Below, in pieces: positions 22,864 to 35,650 of a DNA stretch of 64,000 nucleotides; position 1 is the first letter of the stretch, and each line of letters opens with the position of its first letter. This DNA comes from Musa acuminata AAA Group. Taxonomy: Eukaryota; Streptophyta; Magnoliopsida; Zingiberales; Musaceae. Where the stretch lies: assembly GCF_036884655.1 (NCBI RefSeq), contig NC_088340.1, positions 6,159,501-6,223,500 of the forward strand, given 5' to 3'. The notes under the pieces were generated by a model. It made no database searches. It was not told the origin of the DNA and saw only the letters and a list, made by a program, of their open reading frames with translations. Position numbers and translations under genes: made by a program.

Positions 22864-24005
22864 GTTAAATCTTGAATTTTGATGATGAAATTAATTGATG
22901 AATTAATGGTCTAATCCATGTGTTAAGACAAGTGATGCTGGACTAACTACTGAGAAAGAAGAATTGAAGTTGGGTTGAAGTCAATAATCGAGCATCGGGT
23001 CAGATGAATTGACGATATACCAAAGGATTGGACGATGCAATAAAAGTTCACCGGAAGTTCACCGAGAGTTCGATTGAACAATTGACATGCCAAACAACTT
23101 AGATTACGTGTATCGTAATTATCTTAACTATCGTAGTTAGGATTTTAATTTGAGTTAGTTTTAGAAAAAATCTTACTAATTCAATTAGGGGCCAATTGAG
23201 CCTTTAATAGGGTTGAATTGGACCGGTTGGATGTCTCATTCAGCTATTTGGAGCCACGTCAAGCGATGGTACCACCTGAGGCTTAGCCTCCCAAGTTGTC
23301 TGGGTGGTGGTACCATCAAGACTGGGCAGTGGTATCGTCGACGGTTAATGCTATCAGGCGGTGGTACCGCCATAGGCTTTGTTAGGCAGTCATATCACCC
23401 AAATTGGGCGGTGGTATCGCCCAGTATTAATTTGCAAGCAATGATACCATCATCGCTAGTACTTCGAAAATCCGGGATGTGCTCCATTTTTGAAACTATT
23501 GGGGCCTATAAATACCCCACTTTTTTCTGCATAAAAGAGCACGAAAAGTGTGAACAGAAGTTTGAGATTTTGATTATAAAAGTATTGAAAAAGTGTTAAG
23601 TATCCACCTCCATCTTCTTTTGCTTTGTGATCAATCTAAGAGTGGTATGAGGTTTGTAAAAGGTTCTCTCCTAAACTTGTAAAATGGAGAAAGAGTTGTA
23701 AAAGGGTGGTTGGTCTTCACTCATTGAAGAAAGATCGTTAGTAGACGTTGGTCGCCTTAATAGAGGAGGAATCAAAAGTGGATGTAGGCCACGACAATCG
23801 AACTACTATAAATCTGATGTGCTTTCTTTCTATGTCATTTATTTCATACTTTTCATTCTCATCACTCACTGATTTACTTGCTCACTGCCCTCAATCACTT
23901 ACGAATGTTTAAACATTTTTTTTGGATATAAACTTTATCGAACGAATCTTTAAATCATCATTTTTATTGAAAGCACTAATTCATTCCCCTCTTAGTGCTG
24001 ACTTG
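22864..24005 (+). mobile_element. Probable solo LTR or LTR remnant
   Basis: It begins TGTTAAATCTTGAATTTTGA, a common opening of long plant LTRs. It has a promoter-like TATAAATA at 23507-23514 followed by a polyadenylation-rich region, and ends near AATTCATTCCCCTCTTAGTG, typical of Copia-type LTR 3' ends. No internal coding sequence or partner LTR is nearby. The U3-like part (23250-23450) has many GGTGGTACC-type motifs. Ends were judged by eye. Confidence 0.5.
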
Positions 24006-24228
24006 ATTCGAATATATTTATCTTTGTAAATTTTAATATTACTATGATAAGTTTCGATTGTCAATGTGTTGAGAATTTGGAGCCAACCTAGCTTAACTCG
24101 TCATAAGCGTCAACGTTAGGAAGTAACTAAGTTCTTTGTAAAATTACGCTAAGGTGTATTTGATAAATAACTTACCGTAAAATTAACAAGAGGGTTCGAA
24201 AGGTTGAAAATAATCGTATCTGAAAAGA

Positions 24229-24389
24229 GCTCCCAAGTGACATATCTAAACAATTTTATAATAATATTTTTTTATAATGAATTAAAATAAGTTATTTGAA
24301 TATAAAGAACTCCCAAGTGACATATCTAAGAACTTTCATGATGATAGTTTTTGATGATAAATTAAAATTATCTTGAGTGTGAAGAACAA
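24229..24389. repeat. 80-bp tandem duplication
   Basis: Two units that both contain CTCCCAAGTGACATATCTAA start at 24229 and 24309. They have diverged in their AT-rich second halves. Confidence 0.75.
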
Positions 24390-25375
24390 TTGATTGAACC
24401 ATCAAATATTATAATTAACATAGTTGTATGCCATACTAATCTGATGACAATAAATAAGAGTTTGTATGATAAGGTGTGAGGTCACTTAATTATTTATACT
24501 TAAACCAAACAAAAATAGTAAACTAAGAACTCAAAACGCAAATCCAAACTAAAATTTTTATATTTTAAATCCATCCCGAACAGACATAAAGAGTAAATAA
24601 ACCTTGTTAAGTGAAAACTTTGACTCATTGACAACCCTACCTCACATACGGACACTCATATCATCTGAATCTGACGTACAATTTTATTCATAAAAAATTC
24701 GACTATAAAAAATTGAAATCCGGTTGGCATGAATCGCATGCACGCCTTCAAGACTTGACGACGAGCTCACTAATAATAAAGAGCTCGACGACAGAGCTCA
24801 GTATTCGGTGTGCGGTGTGCGGTATTCTCCACAGAGAAGAAAAGCCAACTCATAAAAAGATTCCACCGTCTCACCTGTCGCCTTCCTAACGCATTTCCCG
24901 TCCACTCACCGTAAGGTAATCATCAACGCCGGAAACTCCAATTCGTCAATATCAAATCCGGTCCCCTATCCTTAAAGAATCAAGTAAATAGCCGTGATTT
25001 TAAGCAGTCCTCAGCTACCAGCGATAGCCACTGAGGCACCTATCTGTCATACCGCGTCTACCACCGCCTTCCCTACTCTCTTTTCCGTCGGACCCATCAA
25101 CGAGGGCTGCTGTTGTCACGCCCCGCGAGGGTGAAAGGGTCGTACATATATAGGCACCCCTCACAGGCACCGTTGATTTGAATGCAAAGAACATCAAACC
25201 AAATCACGGTCGTACGTTGTCAAGAGGAGTTTCCAGAAAATTATGAATATTCTTTTATTTATATTACAATTTCTTGTTGGACAGTGAAATTAGAACACGA
25301 AATAGCTCAACACCATTAGTTACTACTAGGGCACGAGAAATGAAACCAACGCCGACGAAGAAGGGGAGGGCGCAC
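24390..25375. other. Intergenic
   Basis: No gene seen. The last part is the 3' flank of the next gene. The long plus-strand frames over 25274-25865 are antisense shadows of that gene. Confidence 0.55.
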
Positions 25376-25783
25376 CTATCGCCGGAGCGCGACGGCGCCA
25401 TCGGCAGCCACGACCGGCCCCCGGACCACGAGCGACTTGTAGATCTCCACCAGCACCTTCTCGTCGTACTCCTTGAGCGCCGGCCGGGGGAGACCCGTCA
25501 CCTCGACCCCGCCGTAGCCGTAGCCACCGTAGGCGACACAGTTGGCAAAGCCGAGCATCATCCGCACGTAGGCGTCGCGGATCCGGGCGAGGATCCTCCG
25601 GGGAGAGGCCGCGCGGAGGAAGCCGAGGCGCGGCGAGATCTTGATCCGCCAGAACCGGCGCCGCCGCCGACCTCCCCCGCCGAGCTCCGCCTTGCAAAGG
25701 CGCCGCCGGCCCTGCCCGCCGTCGGCGCGGTGGTACCCCCGCCGCTTCCAGTACCCCTTCAAGCCGCCCTTGTACGACTCCAT
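25376..25783 (-). CDS. Small basic plant-specific protein, conserved, function unknown
   Basis: An intronless frame of 135 residues starting at MESYKGG (ATG 25783). The longer frame upstream begins in probable 5' UTR, so I chose the internal ATG because MESYK..LKGYWKRR is the usual beginning of this plant family as I know it. The protein is very basic: an Arg-rich centre (GRRRRRFWRIKISPRLGFLR), then PRRILARIRDAYVRMMLGFAN, a short Gly/Tyr-rich stretch (YGGYGYGG), and a conserved end (LKEYDEKVLVEIYKSLV). No signal peptide or membrane segment; no enzyme motif. Related plant proteins are annotated only as uncharacterised. The high GC content and GC3 match a typical monocot single-exon gene. An AT-rich TAAATATA lies about 45 bases upstream. 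Confidence 0.78.
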   Translation of the reverse strand: MESYKGGLKGYWKRRGYHRADGGQGRRRLCKAELGGGGRRRRRFWRIKISPRLGFLRAASPRRILARIRDAYVRMMLGFANCVAYGGYGYGGVEVTGLPRPALKEYDEKVLVEIYKSLVVRGPVVAADGAVALRR

Positions 25784-27755
25784 CTGCCCGCGTCGCTTCT
25801 TCGTCCCTCCTCCTTCAGCGTGTATATTTAATGGATCGAGTCGACACGGGTTAGTGAGCATTTAAAGCAGCGGGATGGCATCACTCGCGGTGGTTCAGCA
25901 GCAGCGAGGTGACCATTTAATGGGGCCGCGGTGGCCTCACTGTTTAATCGAGACCGTTCACGCGGCGTAGTAGTTCCAACACATTAGGCTCGGCATCTTA
26001 ATTGGTCTTCGAAAAGATGGTTTATGATTTATTTAATTACTATATAAATAAAAATATGATTTTTCTATAAAATATTTATATTTTAGATATTTTTCAACTG
26101 ATATATTCTATTTTATTATTTTTAAATATAATTCCTAATTTGAAAAAACCTATTTTTTTCTTATAATTTTTCTTATTTATTATAATATTTTATCTCTTAC
26201 AATATTTTTGATCTATTATAATATTTTGATCACTATGATCAAATATTAAAAAATATTTGAAACTACCATAAATGATCGAAATAAACTCTTAACCCCAATC
26301 AAAGACGTATGAGCCAAACTAGTAAAACCAAAGAGCTCAAAAGTTACTCTTAATTCTTCTTCCTAATCTATATAAATAGGAGGATATTGTTAATGTATTT
26401 AAGCTTTTTCACTTCCTTAATAAAAATTTTTTAATAAAACTTCTTCGATAATTATTCTTATCTTCTATTATTTTCATCATATTTCACTTTCTAATTTCAC
26501 TTAACAGATGCCTAATTATATCTATTATTATTGTGATCGGAAGACATTTTGCTAAGTAAAAAAGTGTACCTTCCAACAATCTTCACCATTATAACTCTAT
26601 ATTCTATTAATGTGCTAAAAATTACAAACATTATTTATGCACTTGAAATTTTATTTCTTTTGCATATGGTAAATGACTAAGGAGGGATTCAAGGTCAAAC
26701 CTTACGATGGTCTATCAGTCAAGATTAACTAATATAGTAAGCATCTTTAACAATATATTTAGGACCTCGAGGCTACACTTTATGAATTAGCTAATAAGAT
26801 ATAATTGTCACCTTTTGAAGTCATTATTTCACTTTTCATATGCAAATATGCAATACAAGAAATTTGTAATGGAACAGGGTTTCTTAATGAGGTTGACATG
26901 GTATGGTTGTGCATTGTCATCGATGTGACACAAGAATGGTGTCCATGTGGAGCTGACATGATGATCTGGTACACATTGTGATTGGTAGCCAAATGGTAAT
27001 CCCAAACCATTCGTATCATACCATCACCACCATGTGGATATGGATGACACGTCATAAACAACTGTGTAATTAATACAAATAATAAATAGTAGAAAGTGTG
27101 CATATCGCACGCAAAAAAGGTTCCTATCCCTCTGCAATGCTGCCGTGGGAGACACCGATCTGAAACCAAGGCAGGAGATATCTCTTCGACTTCATGAAGC
27201 TAAGCAACAAGTACATCTAAGATGCCGAATCAAATCATAGCCAGCTTGCTTGTATGTGTTGATGTCTTAGCTTGCAAGGTTGTGATACAGTAGTAGTACT
27301 CCAAAAGGATCCACCAACACGAGGCAACAAAAGGTGGATCGCACTGTAAAGAGGACCCATCCGCGCGCCCCCTTCCCTCTCAAAAGCCCCACTGTTCGCT
27401 TTTCCCTCGCTTTTCCACCTAATAAAGGCCACCACAACTTATTGCGCGTTCTACGGCACGCGTCCCCACCCGATTCATCTATCCATCGCACGTGTGACCG
27501 CATGCCTCATCCGCTTCGAAGCCAAGGTAGACTCGAATCCCGTTTCACACGCGTGAACCCGCTCTTCACATGTGTGTCTCGCGTGCGAGAGGACATGTAC
27601 TTGAAAATGAAAGCATTGGAGGGGCAGAATCGACAGAAGAAACCCCACCCATTCCCGGTCTTATTTCACACGCCTCAGGAACCATCCCCCGTCTCTCTCA
27701 CTCGCGTCACTCTCCCTCTATCCCTCTCTCGGCGACCGCGAGGGGGAAAGGTTCG
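25784..27755. other. Intergenic
   Basis: The AT-rich first half has nothing recognisable. The second half (from about 27330) becomes GC-rich with CT-rich runs and is the promoter and leader of the extensin-like gene. Upstream in-frame ATGs at 27570 precede the chosen start but lie in leader-like sequence. Confidence 0.55.
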
Positions 27756-28238
27756 ATGGCGATCCTCCCGTTTCCCCGAGCTTTGATCCCGCTGCTCCTG
27801 CTGCTCGCGGCCGCCGCCTCCCCGCCGCCGGTGATGGCGTCGAGGGCCGCCGTCCGGGACGGCACCTCCTGCACAATGTGCGCCTCCTGCGACAACCCTT
27901 GCCAGCCCGCTCCTCCTCCTCCGCCGCCGTCACCGTCCACCGCCGAGTGCCCTCCGCCGCCGTCGTCCACGCCCGGCACGTTCTACTACTACTCCCCTCC
28001 GCCGCCGTACGTCTACACCTCACCTGCCCCCCCTTCCGGCGGAGGCTATTACTACCCTCCGTCGACCAACGTCTACTATAAGGCGCCGCCGCCACCAAAT
28101 CCCTTCCTACCCTACTTCCCCTTTTACTATTACAGCCCTCCCCTTCCCTCAAATTACTACTCCGGTGCCGTCCCCTTCCAAAATCCCTCATCCCCCTTCC
28201 TCTTCTCTTCCATTCTCCTCTTCGTCTTCCTCCTGTAG
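27756..28238 (+). CDS. Secreted proline-rich (extensin-like) protein
   Basis: A single-exon frame of 160 residues. Residues 1-29 form a signal peptide (MAILPFPRALIPLLLLLAAA). A Cys cluster follows (CTMCASCDNPC, about 38-48), then Pro/Tyr/Ser-rich sequence with PPPPPP and SPPPP blocks and Tyr-rich YYYSPPPPYVY and YYYPP repeats typical of hydroxyproline-rich wall proteins, where Pro is hydroxylated and Tyr cross-linked. The last 15 or so residues (PFLFSSILLFVFLL) are hydrophobic, as in a GPI-anchor signal, so the mature protein may sit on the outer plasma membrane. No leucine-rich repeat is present. I chose ATG 27756 because it gives a clean signal peptide; the upstream in-frame ATG would put 62 unlikely residues in front. 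Likely role: cell-wall structure or sensing. Confidence 0.82.
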   Translation: MAILPFPRALIPLLLLLAAAASPPPVMASRAAVRDGTSCTMCASCDNPCQPAPPPPPPSPSTAECPPPPSSTPGTFYYYSPPPPYVYTSPAPPSGGGYYYPPSTNVYYKAPPPPNPFLPYFPFYYYSPPLPSNYYSGAVPFQNPSSPFLFSSILLFVFLL

Positions 28239-29156
28239 GAGTACTCTTCCACAAATACCCCCAAAATGCCCCTCGCGCTCAGATCAACACACGATCTCCA
28301 TCTGCAGCAGTAATTCTCGATTTCCAGATATGTACTCTGTTGACACAATCTGTAATTTAGTCATATTATAGTTCAATTTTTACTGTAATAATTATAAGGG
28401 TATTTCTTTTTCTTTTGATCCACACACACATGGAAGCATCGATAAGAGTAGAGTGGACATGTGGGTGGGGGGTGGGATGGGCCGATGTGCATCACATGGG
28501 GAGGAGTTTGGTGGTTGGTGGCACGGTCTGCTTCGAGAATGATGAGGACGCGCAATAATTGCCGCTTGATTTCATACGCCTTTGATGGGAACAGAACTGG
28601 CGATGTTATCTTAATGTTCCTCGTCACGGTGGGTGGAGGGTAGCAGAATTCGTGGAGTTATTGCAGCCCACGTCGATCTTTGCTTTAGGTAATTACAGTG
28701 ATAACGCATTTACTATTTAGTCCTCTTGCTTCAACCAGTGATGGGTCTCACTTTAAGAGGCGGTTAGTGTTCTCCACGTTGAACGGCTAGTATGTAAAGA
28801 TGACAGCAGTCGTGGTGTGTTGCGTCCTGGCGCCACCGACCTGTCTACCCCTCCAATGATAGGAGACGGATGTGGGACCCATACGACATTTAGCGAAGGG
28901 ACGTAACGTCAAGGGCGGTGTTCTGGCGGTGGGTGAGTTTGGTCAAAAAAAAAGAAAATAAAGGAAGGAGGTCTGCTACATCGTGTATCGCGAAGAAACT
29001 AGAAGGTTCCAGCGTCCTTTGGAGGACGTTGTTTCTGAGTCAGTCTTGAAGCGAGCGTCCGGGCGAACACTTTTTTGGTACGTCACCTCAAAAAATGTGA
29101 CATCCAATAATGGCTTTCCCGTGAATGACATATCCTCGTCGGATTTATTCTACGGC
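28239..29156. other. 3' flank and intergenic
   Basis: Contains the 3' UTR of the extensin-like gene and GC-rich, gene-edge-like DNA around 28640-29170. No coding frame resembles a known protein. Confidence 0.5.
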
Positions 29157-30290
29157 GAATGTAATTACCATTAATCTCTAATAATAATATTTTATTTACT
29201 TGTACGTTATTAGCATTTAAAAATATATATAATTACATGATCTTTTATGGAAAAAAAAGAAAAGATAGTAAAATACATAACATTACATTAAGATGGACCC
29301 TAAATCATTTGTTAGGGATAAAATATCAGCATAGAAAATTTAGAATATTATTTTTCTCCTATATTTATTATTGATTTTGATTGTCTTAAAGTTTAATTTA
29401 ATTTTTTTATAGGACTTGTCATAAGTTTGATATTAAAAGATGATTAGGTTTGGCACGGATCATGCAAAACACATTTGGGGTTTACATCAACAAAGGTCAC
29501 TTTGATATGATATATAAATTAGCATTGAGAACTTAAGAGATTGTGAGAATTAAATAGAGTTTCTCTCATGTAAAGTAAGTTTTAGTAACCATTGAATGTA
29601 AGAGAAAATTAATTTATGAGATTGATTATGTGAAATCTTCTCGTGTTATTCGGATAAGAAGAGTCGATTGAATCATTATGATTGGCTAGCGTATTGAATT
29701 AAGAAAACATTTGAGTAGGTGTAAAGTTGGGAGGAATATAATATTTGAATATCCACATATTAAAGCTTCTTATCAATATCTAATATCTAAAAATGTAATT
29801 ACATAATGAATATAATTACCACTAATCCTCGAAGAATAATATTTTGTTTACTTGTAAGTTATTAGTATTTGAGAAAATTTGCAATTACATAACCTTTTAT
29901 GAGCCAAAGAAATAGATAAGATAGTAAATCATCACCATAACATTCATTATATTAAGATGGACCCTAAATCATTCGGGGATAAAATATCAGTATTCAAAAT
30001 CTAGAACATTGCTTTTCTCCTTGGTTTGTTTTATATTTATTATTGATTTTGATTGTCTTGAAGTTTGAGAATCAATTTTAATTTTTTTTAGGACTTGTAG
30101 TTTGATGGTGAAAGATGACTATGTTGGGCATGGGTCATGCAAAATATATTGGGGGTATGTATAAACAAAGATACTATGATCCGATATATAAGTTTGAATT
30201 GAGAATTTAAGAGATTATGAGTTTGGATAACTAATAATTAAATGGAGTTTATCTCATGTAGAGTAAATTGTATAATTACCCATATCTAAT
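29157..30290. repeat. Direct duplication, about 650-bp period
   Basis: Copies start at 29157 and 29808. Both contain AATAATATTTT(A/G)TTTACTTGTA, AAGATGGACCCTAAATCATT, TATTATTGATTTTGATTGTC and GAATTAAATGGAG-like sequence in order. AT-rich and non-coding. Divergence suggests an old segmental or transposon-derived duplication. Confidence 0.75.
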
Positions 30291-30725
30291 TAAATCCCCT
30301 TATTAATATCTAATTACCTATTTATCTCATTTTATTTAGAAAAATATTCAATATATATTAGTTTATTCTAATATCACGTCATATTTGAGTTATATTAGGC
30401 TTGACATATACACTTGAATCAAGTTCATAATGGTCCAAGCCAAAGAAATGAAATAGATATTACGTAAATGACATATAGTTGGTGGGCCCTTCCCACCCAT
30501 TGGATGGTGCCCTAACTAGAATCCATTATTGTTCATAAAGAACAAACCAATGCGATGGAATGCAATCAATGCTAATAGTGCAATAGGACGCAAGAGAGGC
30601 AAAATTATGTCGCATTCTTCTCATTCTCTTTCTAAAGACTCTTTAGAGGCTTCCTTTAGGACGACAGCTTCCGCACTCGGTGCCAAACATGTTGTTGTCT
30701 ACAATATTATGCATCAAAATTTGTA

Positions 30726-30731
<6 letters not shown>

Positions 30732-30774
<43 letters not shown>

Positions 30775-30821
30775 TCCTTCGTTATAACAGTTATTCTTGG
30801 GTCTCTCTCTCTCTCTCTCTC
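30732..30821. repeat. CT microsatellites
   Basis: Two (CT)n tracts at about 30732-30769 and 30801-30821. They are non-coding; the open frame that runs through them is an artefact of the repeat. Confidence 0.9.
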
Positions 30822-31174
30822 ACCACATGTACCATTTTCGATTTGGCATGTGGAAATGTACTGAGGATGGCAAGTAATATCCTATGTTCCAGCTGATGGA
30901 TTCAAGACATGGATGCACGATTACAGATCTGTTGTGGAAGCTATGAATACAAGCTTCTCTCACTCAAAACATAACTCAAAGTAGTGTCCATCATGAATCT
31001 CCTTAGCTCACAGTCTTCTTCAAGTCCACCTTACAGTGCAGAAGTGGGACTGACCCTTCCTCCTTACCTGTACCCACAGTGCCAACCTCCCTAGCTCCAC
31101 CCAATCTCTCGGCTCCACATCTCTTCTCCTCGAGGGATCCACCCCATTCCAAAGCATTTTCGTACGCTAATTAC

Positions 31175-31780
31175 ATATTATCTTTTTATATTTTGATCTT
31201 TATATTTTTAAAATATTTATATTATTTTTATATTATTATAAAAATAAAAAATATTTAAATTTATTTATCCCGACATTATTAATTTTACTAATAAAAATAA
31301 AAGATAAATAAATAATTAATATTTTAATCGTTGAAGGCCACGGGTGACTATTGTGGTAAGGAGAGCGACGATGAGAGATGAGAGTCATTTTGCATTTGCG
31401 TTGATATTGACGTAATTGTCGAGCGGTTCTTTCGTCACTTTGCATCTGCATTAATTTTGACGTAGTTGTCAAGCGACGAAAGAGCCACTGATGCAAATGC
31501 CGAGCGACACCGCTCGACAACTGCATTGATACTTTCTGAATCTACAGAGTAGCCCTCACATCTCATTGCATCTCTTCTTATTCACAATAGCCACCCACGG
31601 TCCCTAGCGGTATTGCTATCCATCACCACCGACTGTAATATTAAAATTATCTTTTTGCCCATTATTTTTATATTTTCATTAGTAAAACTGATATCATAAG
31701 GGAAATTGACATTTATATTTTACTTTTGTAGTTATATGAATGTCAATATAATTTTTTAAAGCACATAGACCAAAATACTA
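31175..31780. mobile_element. Short TIR element of the same family as 17.3-18.7 kb
   Basis: The left end (31175-31345) and right end (31634-31780) are imperfect inverted repeats with the same internal landmarks as the 17.3 kb element (TAAAATTATCTTTTTG and the TTA(C/G)TAATAAAAAT region). The interior is GC richer and has back-to-back copies of a TTTCGTCACTTTGCAT / ATGCAAATGCCGAGCG motif, which could form a hairpin. No coding sequence. Confidence 0.5.
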
Positions 31781-33144
<1,364 letters not shown>

Positions 33145-33493
33145 TTTCAATGGTCCTGTAAGCTTGTGCTTCAAGCAATGATCATATGTTTCCAGTTCTG
33201 GCCTAACTGCATCAGACACAAGGATTCAAGTCAATGAAACCATAGAAAAAGCTGCATGGATTGTGAGTCCTCCCATGGATTCAAATTGGAACTCAATTTA
33301 GGTTTGATTACTGAGTGCTTTTTAACCAGTTGTTGAATGTTGTACACCAAACTGTCCATCTCCTGCATCAGTGTCAGTCGGCAGATGGTAAGTAACTCCA
33401 ATGAACCATGCAGTATCTCATCATCGAGACTGTACTACTATGTAGCAGGTGAGATTATGAACTCAAGCTGAGGGTCTCAGTAGATTCTAATGC

Positions 33494-33500
33494 TATATAT
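33494..33500 (+). promoter_or_regulatory. Possible TATA box
   Basis: TATATAT about 45 bases before the start codon of the secreted Cys-rich protein. The short leader this implies is unusual but not impossible. Confidence 0.35.
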
Positions 33501-33544
33501 GTTTGGCCTACCTCTTGGAAATTGTTGTCTCATATTTCACTACC

Positions 33545-34412
33545 ATGGCTCGTTCTCTCTCACTAAAGCACCCATGTTTTGCCCTTGCGTTGCTTTATAT
33601 AGCTTCTTCCTGCTGTGAAGGTATGTGAGTTCGCTCATATCCGTGGGTTTATGTAGGAGAAACCCTAACTTGCTCTTCTCAAAATCATGCATGCAGCACA
33701 GGATGCCATCCAGATTGTTGCAAGAGCTGCTCTTTGTTTCGATAACCGAACTGTAAGTGAGCTCGTAACTCATGAGAAATCCTTCGTGAGATTAATTATC
33801 GGAGATTGCAGGTGATCGACAACTGCCTGACATCAATGGGAATAAGCACCAATGGAACTGCGAACGCAACGTCGAATTCATCCACACCTGTGCCTCAACA
33901 GGACAACGCCACCGCCAGCTTCTGCAGCTCCCCATGCTTAGGCGAAATGATGCTTATGACCAGCTGCTTTGATGGCATAATGTCCAGCTTCGGATTCTAC
34001 AGGCCGGGACTGATGCAAGGAGTGCAAGCCGTATTTCAAATGGCGTGCAGTGGTGGAGGAGGAAATGGCAGCAGCAACGCCACTCTGAGTCGTGTTGCTT
34101 ATGGAGGTGAGAGTCCCATCCCCATGTCCAAGTTTGGTGTGCAACGGTGTGACTTAGGTGCGGCAGATGAGGACAGAACGATGTCTACCAAACAGTTCGA
34201 TGAACAGATTCACCTATTAGCATTAGAACTTGTTAGGTTTACATGGCGCAGTGATGTGTGCTCATCGTCATAAGTCTTTGACTTCTCTGATCTGTCTTAT
34301 TCACTGTGCAGGTGATGTGATGGGAGAGGCAAACATTGGAGGTGTGCTGCTTGTGCCAGCATTCATGTCACTTCTCATGCCTGTGCTCTTCATCTCCTTT
34401 TACTTAGCATGA
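33545..34412 (+). CDS. Secreted Cys-rich plant protein, probably GPI-anchored, function unknown
   Basis: Four exons, 33545-33620, 33697-33752, 33812-34106 and 34312-34412, join in frame to 175 residues with GT-AG introns (phases 1, 0, 1). Residues 1-25 are a signal peptide (MARSLSLKHPCFALALLYIA). A central region has Cys residues spaced as in plant family members of unknown function (CFDNRTVIDNC, FCSSPCLGEMMLMTSC, FQMAC) and several N-glycosylation sites, then a Gly/Asn/Ser-rich linker. The last 25 or so residues (VLLVPAFMSLLMPVLFISFY) are hydrophobic, as in a GPI-attachment signal. Known relatives are annotated only as uncharacterised GPI-anchored or membrane proteins. The frame that continues through intron 3 is not the protein. 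Confidence 0.78.
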
Positions 34413-35119
34413 AGAGAGACCACAAGTTGCAATCTTAGTTCTTAGCTTGTATACATGTGTCGATCTATAATATATATGGCTTTTTGTTGTTCTTCCTTTG
34501 TTGCTCTTTTACTTAGGCATCACATATACCGAATAAATCAGTTGGCATTATGCGAGGGTGCTAAAGATTACATGAATCATGAATCACATAGATTAATTGA
34601 ATAAAAAATGAAAATAAGAACAGATTTTGTGTAACCCAAATCCAAAAATAGATAATACTTACAATATAGATTAATTGCATGACAAGGGAAGGCTTCGGCG
34701 GACCTGCTATAGGACCATTGAGATCCCACTTCGGGTGACAGAGGGATGCTAGTTCTTAGGCTATCTAGCATACTATCACCCACTCGATTTGCTATAGGGA
34801 CATTACCCATTATCGCCTAATCTGACTTTGCTCGGTTGACCCTAAATATGTCGAGATGTTCACTTTATGTAATAAAAAAATATATCTGTTCGTTTGCCTT
34901 AGACATGCCAAGATGCCCACATCGGGCGATGTAATCTCTTATCTACTAGACCGACTACAGTGGAGCTAATGAACCCACATTGGAAGCCCAAGTTCAGTCA
35001 ATCTACTCGCCTCGGGCATAATCTATCCTATCTGAATACCAACCTATCATATTGGGCAAGTTGACTTCATGTTAGAGATGTTTGTGCCGATAAAAGGATA
35101 TATCGATGGTCAAGGTATT
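34413..35119. other. Intergenic
   Basis: 3' flank of the preceding gene, then LTR-like CT/GA-mixed sequence without open frames of interest. Confidence 0.5.
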
Positions 35120-35650
35120 TTTTGTCCATAGAGGACACATCAGACAACTAAGATGCTCTTGTACATGATGGACGCATCATGCATTAAAAACTCTTAAAGA
35201 CATGTCAATCGTTCGGATATTTTTTATTTACAAAAGACGCATCAGATAGTTTATATGCTGTGTCATTCACGAAGGATGCATCACGCGTTAAAGATGCTTT
35301 TTATTAGGATTATTTGGATACTTTTTATCGGTGGATGAGATATTAGACACTTTAAATGTTCTCATCCAACGAAGAATGCATCACACATTAAATATACTTA
35401 TGCTTGATAAAGATATATCTATTATTGGGATATCTTTTGTTCGTAGAGGATGCATCAGATGCTCTTGTCTACAAAGGATGTATTACACATTAAAGATGTT
35501 ATATTTGGGAAGGATACATCAAACGTTATGATGTTTTTGTCTATGATGGGTGCATCAAATGTTTTAAATGCTTTTATTTATAAAGGACGCATCATGCATC
35601 AAAGACGCCTGTGCCTATGAAGGATGCATTGGATGTTAGGATGCATTGAC
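35120..35650. repeat. Degenerate minisatellite, about 36-bp period
   Basis: The motif GAGGATGCATCA(G/C) and close variants recur at about 35137, 35173, 35239, 35277, 35378, 35450, 35480, 35514, 35551, 35586 and 35622. Spacing is 30-38 bases, or double that where a unit is too diverged to see. Each unit also carries AAAGATGCTTT-like sequence. Because 36 is a multiple of three, one frame gives a loose 12-residue periodicity, but stops occur throughout. Confidence 0.7.

Noticed and set aside
25274..25865. Plus-strand frames of up to 185 codons, Pro/Arg rich
   Set aside because: They are antisense to the small basic protein gene, whose frame shows the conserved motifs.
35331..35531. 66-codon frame inside the 36-bp repeat
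   Set aside because: It follows from the repeat period being a multiple of three; the frame is broken on both sides.
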